A DNA stretch of 64,000 nt, taken from contig JAWNZC010000106.1 of assembly GCA_035771165.1 (NCBI GenBank), forward strand, positions 3,528,501-3,592,500, read 5' to 3'. Within the stretch, counting starts at the first letter, position 1. Each line of letters opens with the position of its first letter. The notes beneath the pieces are model-generated. The model searched no databases, was not told the DNA's origin, and saw only the letters and a program-made list of their open reading frames with translations. The position numbers and the translations under genes are program-made. Of this stretch, positions 55,711 to 64,000 are shown piece by piece. Origin of the DNA: Paragorgia papillata (taxonomy: Eukaryota; Cnidaria; Anthozoa; Scleralcyonacea; Coralliidae).

Positions 55711-56073
55711 TCACCAATTGTTGGGAAATCGGAATATGCTGTCACTAATTCCCTTGAACTTGCAGATTTTGTTGAGAGTATTACTCTTAGTACCGAAGAT
55801 GAATTGATGTCACTTGACGTTGTTTCATTCTTCACCAAAATACCTGTTGATTTTGCTATCAAAATTGCCGAAAATAGACAGAATGTTACTTTCCATGAAA
55901 GAACGGCTTTGGCTGTTCAGGATTTGATAGAACTTTTGACCTTCTGTCCTAACACAAATAGGTTTGTGTATGACGGCACATACTATCAACAAGTTTTTGG
56001 CACGGCCATGCGATCTCCTGTGTCCGCTGTCATTGGTAATTTAGTAATGAAGTTTATCTTATCTGTCATTTGA
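55711..56073 (+). pseudogene. Penelope-like RT fragment, opposite strand
   Basis: SPIVGKSEYAVTNSLELADF, then LMSLDVVSFFTKIPVDFAI (with the first catalytic Asp), then VYDGTYYQQVFGTAM and SPVSAVIGNLVMKF. It starts abruptly at SPIV and stops just after the AVIGNLVM motif, before the VDD box. It shares the VYDGTYYQQVFGTAM segment with 52786-53215 but covers the other half of the domain. Confidence 0.88.
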
Positions 56074-56084
56074 TAGCTAAGCTA

Positions 56085-57555
56085 AGTTTCGAAAAACAAC
56101 AAATCCGCTTCAAACCATGCAGAATTTATTGAAGAAGCCATTAATGAATTAATTTCGTCTAGTCGAGTTGTTGAGGTTCAAGAATTCCCCCATGTGATTA
56201 ATCCATAATTAAGTGTATCTGTCCAACCGACCGGAAAAAAGCGATTAATATTAGATCTACGACACGTTAAAGAGAAGCAAAAAGTTAAAAACGGGGAATG
56301 AAAAGTTGCTTGGTCTTAATTTCAAACCGGAGCATATATGATTTCGTTTGATCTTAAAAGTGGTTATCACCACATATAGACATTCATCCAGACTATCAGA
56401 CATCTTTGGGTTTTGCATGGAAATTTTCGAACTGTAGCTCGGTTAGATATTTTGTTTATATGGTATTGCCGTTTGGTCTGTCCACAGCTCCCCCTATATT
56501 TACTAAAATATATAGGTCGACGATGGGTGGTTGATCGAAAAGGATATATGAGAGCACCTGCACGATTTTATCTAGCAACGTTCAATCTGATTTACGTAAC
56601 TCAGGGTTTATTGCCAACGATGAAAAATCTAAGTGGCAGATTATTGAGTGGTTGGGTTTGGGACACCGCTAACCGGACTATTCGTCTGAAGATATAAATA
56701 AGATTTTTCAACAAAAATTATTGGTATCGGCACGGCAATTAGCATCGTTCGTTGGTAGAATCCTATCAGTGGGGCCAGTATTGGGAAACTTGTCCAGAAT
56801 CATAACTAGATACTGTTCGATATCGATTGCGGCCGCCCCGGATTGGGACTCCAAGTTTTCCTTAGATCGGTACTGTGACAACTGTGTTAGAGAGTTATCA
56901 TTTTGGAAAGCTAATTTAGACAAAAACAACAAAAAGAAATAATCGATCATCCATGTAAGCGCTCAAATTACGTCGTTTACTCAGACGCTATAGTGCCACA
57001 GGGTGTGGTGGTCACTTTGACTTTAACGGCGAACAAGTGTGCCACAGACAATGGGATCGCCATGAAAGTTTGAAAAGTTCTACTTGAAGAGAATTATCGG
57101 CTATATATAGACTTCGCATTACAATCGTTTTTAACTCTAATAAAGAGTTCATATGTTAAGTGGTTCTCTGACAGTCAAACTGCGTGCAAAATCATACAAG
57201 TAGGTAGCATGAGAGAAGACTTACATATGATCGCGCTAAAGATCCTCAAATTCTGCATAGATAATAAAGTTTAGTTAGAAATTCAATGGATTCCACGCAC
57301 AGAAATCGAAAAAGCAGATTACATGCATAAGCCGCATCATTGACCTAGACGATTGGGAAACCACATCATATTGTTTCGAGTCTCTGGAAGCGATTTGGGG
57401 TGCACATTCAGTAGACTGTTTTGCCAATTATTATAATAAGAAAGTTGCCAGAATTTTTTCTCGATTTTGGAACCCATGCAGGGTGCAGCGGAGTGCAGTT
57501 TTTTTGGCCAAAATTTAAAAGGAGAAAATTGCCTTGTCGTCCCTCCGGTTGATCT
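56085..57555 (+). pseudogene. DIRS-like RT and RNase H, degraded
   Basis: Frames with several stops show RT blocks (FIEEAINELISSSRVVEV, KKRLILDLRHV, MISFDLKSGYHHI, FVYMVLPFGLSTAP), then a damaged stretch where the YxDD box should be, followed by LLVSARQLASFVGRILS and ISIAAAPDWDSKFSLDRYC. RNase H follows (VVYSDA, then WFSDSQTACKII) and a tail with GAHSVDCFANYYNKKVARIF to about 57480. It is interrupted at 57556 by a MITE. The companion tyrosine recombinase is at 60597-61520. Confidence 0.85.
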
Positions 57556-57799
57556 ACAATCATTTTCAAAAGTCTTGGGACATTTGCGTCCTTTTCCGGT
57601 TTTCCAACTTCCCCGGCCCCCTGTTCAATGTTGTATACTATGTTTACGGTGAATTTTTCTGGAATTGTTAATTTGTTTCATTAGACAACATTGTAAAGGG
57701 AGGGGAGGGAGGGATTGTGTACATATCGCAAAATAGACGATGTTGAACGAGTATATTTAGAAAAGCTCAAGTGTCCCAACTACTTTTGAAATTGATTGT
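57556..57799. mobile_element. 244-bp MITE, first of a direct pair
   Basis: TIRs ACAATCATTTTCAAAAGT and the complement of ACAATCAATTTCAAAAGT (18 bp, one mismatch). Internal GGGAGGGGAGGGAGGG tract at 57699-57714. The second copy is at 59153-59396, same orientation, with only a few differences. Confidence 0.88.
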
Positions 57800-59152
57800 C
57801 CGAAGCGCTATTTAACTATATTGACAAAAAACATGCTGTTTCAGTGAACTAAACACTATACATTATAGGCAGAAAGCTAAAACAATGTTATAGCACAATT
57901 ACAACCTCTTAATCACTAACATTTAGCTGGGGAATATGACATTTCAGAATTCAGTTAGCCCCCCTGTGGTGCTGCTGATATCCGACGCTTCTCGCAACGA
58001 TACTCACAACGGTACTCACCAGAAAAATATGCAATAGAGCGAAGACTGTTATTTAAAATGATATCTTATATAGACCCTCCTTGTAGTATGTTATGTTTGA
58101 ATAAGATAATAATGCATTTTTACAATTGACGCTTTTAAAATAAGTTTTTTACAACGATACTCGCTATATACTATAAATAACTTGATCTTATGTCACCTTT
58201 TATGCTACGGAAGTGAGCATCGTCGCCGCTTAAAGTCTATTTTGTGAATGAAACACTAGTTAATACATTTCATAGAAACCGACACAATGCTGGTAACACT
58301 AGCAAACAGCTGAAGTGACCAGTTTTCGTGAAACAACAGAGATTTAGCGAAATAATTCCCATGGTAATCAGTGAGTATGGTGGTGAGTACCGTCGAGCAC
58401 AGTGTTGGCATTAGTAATAACAACCGAATATCAAGTTACATTTGTTAATAAATTAGCCTATTATTTCCACGTGTTATCGCTGTGTATACTGCTACTCTCG
58501 TGCATGATATGTATACTAATGAAAACCTAAAACAATTTTCAATATATTACGCAATTTACTTGTTTGTATTAGGTGTTACTGAATGTCTAAAATTCCGTGC
58601 TTTTTGATCGAAGTTCACTTCTACAATATTGGTTTCCGTAGTGAAATTGAGTAACGCACATATTCTATGGCATTTGTGAAATTATTAAAATATTCGCTAT
58701 CCAAAAAACGTTTTCGCTTACATGCGCAGAACACATGAAAGGCTGCGCACCTCGGGTTAACACAAAGACGTTTCAATTCCCCTTTAACGCGAAGCCGTTT
58801 AAGTGAAGGGAATATTGCATAAGTTAAACTCTCCACATACTTAAAGAAATGCGTAATCGATTGATTGTGAATAAATTTAAATTATTTTTTAGATAAATCA
58901 AGCTTTTCCAATTGCATTGTCATGAGGCGATCACTTTCATTGTAGTATGTTTTCAATAATTCGTGCAAAGACGTCTTAATCAATAAAATAACTTTTTTTG
59001 GAGCAATATAACACAACAAAATGCCTTTAAACTCCCTATAACAATTCTGTTACCAACAACATGTCAACATTTCACTCAATTATTGCTATTATTGTAAAAA
59101 AAACCCAACTAAATAACAGCTAATGTTCTATTAACGAAAATTTTTTTCTCAG
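57800..59152. other. 1353-bp segment between the two MITEs, no gene
   Basis: AT-rich. No DIRS homology and no coding signal. Confidence 0.5.
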
Positions 59153-59396
59153 ACAATCATTTTCAAAAGTCTTGGGACATTTGCGTCCTTTTCCGGTTTT
59201 CCAACTTCCCCGGCCCCCTGTTCAATGTTGTATACTATGTTTACGGTGAATTTTGCTGGAATTGTTAATTTGTTTCATTAGACAACATTGTAAAGGGAGG
59301 GGAGGGAGGGATTGTGTACATATCGCAAAATAGACGATGTTGAACGAGTATATTTAGAAAAGCTCAAGTGTCCCAACTACTTCTGAAATTGATTGT
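59153..59396. mobile_element. 244-bp MITE, second of a direct pair
   Basis: Near-identical to 57556-57799, with the same length and the same ends. Confidence 0.88.
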
Positions 59397-60379
59397 AGTT
59401 GTCAGAGCGATTCACCACCTGTACGTTTGCAAATCAACTGCTACCTGAGTGATGCCTTTCTGGCCTACATCACAGTTTTGGCCTCTCATTTTAAGAAAAT
59501 ACTCCAATTTCATAGTGGGTGCCTGTCTTCAATTATTGAGTAAAACCTAGCTTTCATGAAACGTCCTTGTTCCAGGTTGTTCAACGGTAGGAACGCCTAA
59601 TGTCACGGAAGAAACACAAATTCGTTGTTGGGTTCTGATAGTTTTTTGGTGAAGTGTTAGCCATTCGTCTGCAGTTCTGCTATTAAGGATAGCATTGCTG
59701 GGTATTACAGATTAAACACGCAGTATATATAAGGGTCGGTATAAAGTATAATGAGCCATTATAGAACGGAAAGTAAGCCTGCTCTACTAGATACGAGATT
59801 TTTCCTTATAACCACGCGGTGAAAGGTTTCAAGGTTTCAAATTTATTTTGCAAAATATTTTATAAAATACAAGAGTTGAATTATATTAATTTTAATTTTA
59901 ATTATATTAATTTTAATTTACAGCTAGATTTATATAACAATTTTCTATATTTGTTGAAATGTGCACAGCAGCCAAAGTAGCGTGAGCTTTCGAGGTGGCC
60001 ACTGTCTGAAATAACCAACACTATGAAGATGCTGGTCTTATTAGTCAAGAGAATTTTAGAAAGGGTGCTTACCCGATTTTAAGGTGAACAGTTTATTACG
60101 GTAGAGTTGGGTGCTGACCTGAATTGAACTATCAACGCTTGTCATATTAGTCATTAAAAAAGTTTCAGAATCAGGGTTTACCAGGATCAATTATATACAG
60201 GCTGTGGCGCTTGCCTTTAACAGTATACGTGTTCATAATAATCAAGGTAATCAATCTGCAAGAGTAAAACTATTGGCGCTCAAAATCATTTCTAAACACA
60301 TATATAATACCGTTTTTCCATTTAGATGTTTGAAGAATCTAAAAACTGGAAAGCCTTACCGTCACCGATCAGCATTAAA
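59397..60379. other. DNA between MITE and recombinase, no gene
   Basis: Contains an AATTTTAATTATATT repeat at 59880-59930. No coding signal. Confidence 0.4.
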
Positions 60380-60596
60380 CTAAACTAAACTAAACTAAAC
60401 TAAACTAAATAACCTTATTTATACTGGATAACTCTATTAGTTATATCTAAACTGTTATCCTCAGAGGTCCAGAAAGAGCCCACCCTCATTGGTCCAGTGT
60501 TATTACAGGAGGAAACTGGAGTACCCGGAGGAAACCTGTGGTGTTTGGTTGAGCCAAACTGGAAGCACTCTTCTCCCAAAGTCCTCATAAAACAGC
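60380..60596 (-). mobile_element. SINE-like repeat with (AACTA)n tail
   Basis: A CTAAA/AACTA tract at 60380-60410 is followed by a segment with CTGGAGTACCCGGAGGAAACC. That is the inverse of the CCGGGTTCTCCGGTTT text in the body of the 5S-derived SINE, so it is probably a related SINE body in minus orientation. Confidence 0.45.
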
Positions 60597-61520
60597 TTCT
60601 TAAATCTAAAGCGGATTCAACACCAGATAGCCAAGTTTACAAAATGGTGCTATTTGTTTAAGGTTCAACCGGCTCCCATTTCGGTACCAATAGCAATTGT
60701 CTACTTGTCTAAAGTATCTAAAGTATATGGCGAATCTAACTCGTACGCCTCTTTGGTTTTGACGCACGCCGCTTTGAAGTGGTTCCATTCCTTTATACCG
60801 GCCAACGTCAGTAATCCGTTAGGCAGTCCTATATGCCATAACGTTTTAGAAGCTGCCAAGCGCCCGAAGATAAAAAAGAAGACACCTATCTCATCTGACA
60901 TGATCAAAGACATAATCGATAAGTATGCTAGTCCATCAGCCAATCTAAAAGATTTAAGGCTAGCTTGTATATGTTCACTAGGTTTCGCTGGATTTCTGCG
61001 TTATGATGAGTTGAGTAACACCATGCATATCCATCTAGAGATCTTCCAGGTTACTTAAAAATTATTATCCCTTGTGCCAAAAACGACGCATACCGAGAAG
61101 GGAATTGCGTTTATACATACATTAATAGGTTAAATAACAAGTATTGTCATGTTGCTCTCTTAGAACGATATGTTCACAGGGGTGGTATAAACTTAAAGAG
61201 CAGTTTACCGCTTTAATTAGATCATTAAGATTTTTAAGTCTACAAATACTTTCAAGTTATGCGGAAAAAAGTTATCTTATTCAAGGTGTAGAGAAATATT
61301 CCAAAATTGTCTTAAAGATCTTGGTTTATTACGACCATAAGCTATACGGTCTGCATAGTTTAAGATCAGGAGAGGCTACTTCTGCAGTAAAGAACAACGT
61401 GAATCTATCTGAAAGATTACTCAAACTCCATGGTCGTTGGAAAACCGACAGTGCAAAGGACATGTAGTCTTGGAAGATATATCTAAGCGTTTAACGGTGT
61501 CTAGCCATTTAGGTATTTAA
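60597..61520 (+). pseudogene. DIRS-like tyrosine recombinase, broken
   Basis: The frame from about 60655 reads VPIAIVYLSKVSKVYGE, then THAALKWFHSFIPANVSNPL, and SLGFAGFLRYDELSN with the box I Arg. Stops and frame changes follow from 61060 to 61290. The rest reads LYGLHSLRSGEATSAV (box II H-x-x-R) and LLKLHGRWKTDSAKDM (H/W box). At the expected catalytic Tyr the frame runs into TAG (61465-61467), probably through a small deletion, because homologous text continues afterwards in another frame. Confidence 0.85.
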
Positions 61521-61934
61521 CATGAACCTTTACGTGTTGTAGTATAAGACGTCAACTAAAGCCTATTTATTTATTTACTTCTATTCAAAGCGTGAATAAG
61601 CATAAGGAAAGTAATGAAACTAAACTTAGTTTTTCGATTGCTTGAGCAACCAACGTCATGGATGTTGGATTGCCTGAGCAACAAACCATCAATTTGTCGT
61701 GTATTTACAGCATGGAAAGGGAAAATAATTTACGTTCGTTTGAACGTAGTAAATTAGAGCGTAAGGGCATTAGCTACCGCACCAGTGAAGCCCTTTTTCT
61801 GAAAACGATATGCCGCCATGATGTTATGTCTGCGGTATGCAAAATTCGGTATATATTGCATCTCGTCGATAGATAACGTCATCAATGGTTCTATGAGTAT
61901 AAATATGGGACTTGCCTTTACAACAATTACCCTA
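61521..61934. other. DNA after recombinase, no gene
   Basis: 61850-61910 is the inverse of 52198-52256. A 72-codon frame (61658-61876) is unrecognised. Confidence 0.4.
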
Positions 61935-62159
61935 GCCTCCTTCGCAGGCGTTCTTTGCGGGCCTCGATATCCTCGCCCCCCACTAACGCCTGCTCTAACG
62001 AGCGACACATTCCGTTCCGAGAGATTGACCAATCAGAGATAGGCTCCTAAAATCTGGGAGGCTGACCTTCACCTTGCCCATATATACAACATGACCGAGC
62101 TTGATGAAAGTTAACCGATCTAAATTCATATGAAAAGGAAGGGTTGGTGTGGTATATTT

Positions 62160-62276
62160 AACAGTTATACCATGAGCTCGAGTTGTATATGAACTCATAG
62201 CCAACGAGGCGCTTCGCCGAGTTGGCCATTAGTTCGTATAGAACGAGAGCGAATGGTATAACTGTTTTATTATATA
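62160..62276. repeat. Hairpin with CGAG-GCG-CTT-CGC-CGAG tip
   Basis: Arms AACAGTTATACCAT...GCCAA and near-inverse. The tip at 62205-62221 has the direct CGAG pair. Confidence 0.88.
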
Positions 62277-63825
62277 GCCAAGCACTGTACAAGAGACAAA
62301 ATTACAGCGAAATGTTTGAAACAACAAACTTCCGGCATAGGCAACTAATACTTCCGCCATGCGTAATGATGCATTCACATAGAGTTTCTCGCTGAGCTGT
62401 TCGGTAAACAGCATCGAAATGTTGTATAAATGTTGCTCGAGAGGCAAAAAATGTGTTAAGCAGATCAACAAAAAAGATTAAAAGGTACCTTAATTTATGA
62501 AGTCAAAAAGGTGGGTCAGTTGTAGTAGCGTTGCTGTCGTGAAAAAGGTTTTGATTTCATGCAAAAATGAAACTGAAACACCTTCGGCAGTGAAACTAAA
62601 TTACTTAGTTGGTTTTTTTTGAAAAAAGAACATGCTTTTTACTACTCCAAATGCTTATCTAAATAAAAAAAAGTCTCTTTACTGGTAATCTCCTACGAAA
62701 TGTGTGTTGTAAGCTTGATTTTAACCGCGAGTTTCTTTGTTTGGCAACAAATTAATATCAACCCGTTAATTTAGTCGGGTTTTTGAAGTAAAAAGACGTA
62801 ATTTTTAGGTGAATTTTACCATTTAACATGCTAAATTGTGTATCTGTTAATGTATTTTTACACAATGTTGTTTTTTTATACATTGGTTTGAGGGTGTTGA
62901 TGTTTTTCTGTATAAAAATCCGTTAATTTCAACTCTTCGGCAGTTTAAAAAAACATGCCGCCATCTTGTTTTTTCTCTACTAGTAGGATATGAGCTGATA
63001 GCCTGGTAGTAGGGAACCAATCAGATTACGCAAAAGCTCATATCCGATAGCATGCTATATAATAATTATAATTATAGTGAAGATGGAGTATTTATATAGG
63101 ACCGATCGATACAAAGAACGCCTGTAAATGAGACTACTGCGACGGATTCGCTGGACAACGAAAGAAAATCTGAATCGACGAATCCGATACCCTGCATCTA
63201 CAGCTATAGACCTTGAGGCTTGAGCTGACCGTTTTAACCAATATTTCGAAGACTATTGCTTATACGGTTTAGTAAAAATTTTGCGTGAATAGAATCAATA
63301 AGATGATGTTGTAACTGTGAATCGCGATATGAATACATGTGCATGAAATAAAGTTGAAAGCGTCACTGGAATATATGAAGCTGGCCAGACATCCAAGTAA
63401 ATAATTATTATCCGCTAGATACATTTCGCCGACACTTGTAGCTTTTTTAAAGCTTTCCGCATGGATTTATTTTCTTCGACAATTTTATAAAGCTCTGAGC
63501 TATAGTAAGCGAAATATTAGCTTTCAAGTAAACTAACTCGGGCAGTCGCTTCAGACACTAAAACACCTTAGCTTTGAGCTTTTGTTTACAATCTTAAATT
63601 TCTCTTACGCTCTTACGCTCTACACTAACTTTCACGCTTATTTGTTTGCATAGGCAGCAAGAACATAGTCAAAATAGTATTCTTCGTAAATTTCGTGAAG
63701 TTCTAGGCTAAACTTTTCAAAATATTAGCTTTCGACTAAACAAATTACACATAACAATACCAGCCCAGGACGGCTTTATTTAGCACGACAATGGTGTAAT
63801 TTCGTTGGTCCATGTACACAAAGGG
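62277..63825. other. Interior of TIR element, no gene seen
   Basis: AT-rich with poly-A/T runs. An inverted pair, GATATGAGCT and AGCTCATATC, is at 62987-63050. Nothing coding. Confidence 0.4.
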
Positions 63826-63930
63826 AACGGAATATGTCGCTCGTTGGAGCAGGCGTTAGTGGGGGGCGAGGATATCGAGGCCCGCAAAGAACGCCTGCGA
63901 AGGAGGCTACGATCACCCCGGCTAGATCGG

Positions 63931-64000
63931 AATGTCGAAGCGTTGGGTCATGAACAATAATTTTTGAAGCTACGTTAAAAAACTTTTAAGTCAGGGTAGC
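63931..64000. repeat. Direct repeat shared with 51885-51962, cut by window end
   Basis: ATGTCGAAGCGTTGGGTCAT through AAAACTTTTAAGTCAGGGTAGC matches 51885-51962 with a few substitutions. Two related repeats 12 kb apart bracket the Penelope, LINE and DIRS remnants. Confidence 0.65.

Larger units (their letters stand above)
61935..63905. mobile_element. ~2-kb TIR element with 80-bp ends
   Basis: TAGCCTCCTTCGCAGGCGTT at 61935 continues as an 80-bp segment through GCTCTAACGAGCGACACATTCC. Its inverse complement occupies 63826-63905 with few mismatches. The interior contains the hairpin at 62160-62276 and AT-rich DNA. No transposase was found. Confidence 0.8.

Overview
The window looks like intron-rich, AT-rich nuclear DNA of an invertebrate animal. 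An anthozoan cnidarian (coral or sea anemone) is my best guess. That rests on the repeat mix (BEL/Pao, Gypsy, DIRS-like, Penelope-like, Crypton-type tyrosine recombinases, CR1/L2-type LINEs, a 5S-rRNA-derived SINE, many TIR and foldback elements) and on an F5/8 type C (discoidin) protein with cnidarian-style spacing. The species cannot be fixed from sequence alone. There are no bacterial operons, rRNA operons or CRISPR arrays.

The only convincing host gene lies on the minus strand and is almost all intron. Four short exons, at 40290-40618, 32468-32612, 14739-15070 and 2325-2466, encode two complete discoidin domains of about 157 residues, each split over two exons. Introns inside a domain are phase 0. 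The junction between domains is phase 1, so a complete domain is a symmetric 1-1 module. These exons sit in two homologous blocks, copy A (1 to about 22438) and copy B (about 28519 to 43262), which align segment by segment. The window therefore records a tandem duplication of a domain module within one gene, or between two adjacent genes.

The two copies have since collected different insertions, so each often preserves the other's empty site. Copy A carries a Gypsy remnant (4690-6873), a full-length BEL/Pao element with 228-bp LTRs and only three nonsense codons (15277-21048), and a MITE inside a foldback arm (12206-13166). Copy B carries a hAT-like element (28633-29993), a tRNA-like SINE insert (about 30381-30693), a Crypton-type recombinase pseudogene (34042-35393), a 199-bp MITE (35639-35837), a deleted BEL fragment with its LTR (36497-37639), an L2/CR1-like LINE 3' end (40808-41587), and a hammerhead ribozyme (43015-43056).

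Between the copies (22.5-28.5 kb) lie arrays of short palindromes and the 3' end of a Gypsy element. Right of copy B (43.3-64 kb) is a nest of degraded mobile DNA: a second Crypton-type fragment, nested foldback elements, two Penelope-like RT fragments in opposite orientation, a LINE RT, and a DIRS-like element broken by a pair of 244-bp MITEs.

Two hidden signals stand out. One is a canonical minimal type I hammerhead ribozyme. The other is a set of six long hairpins with different stems but the same asymmetric tip, CGAG-(2-3 bp)-loop-CGAG, which predicts tandem sheared G.A pairs. At least three of the six lie next to Crypton-type tyrosine recombinase genes.
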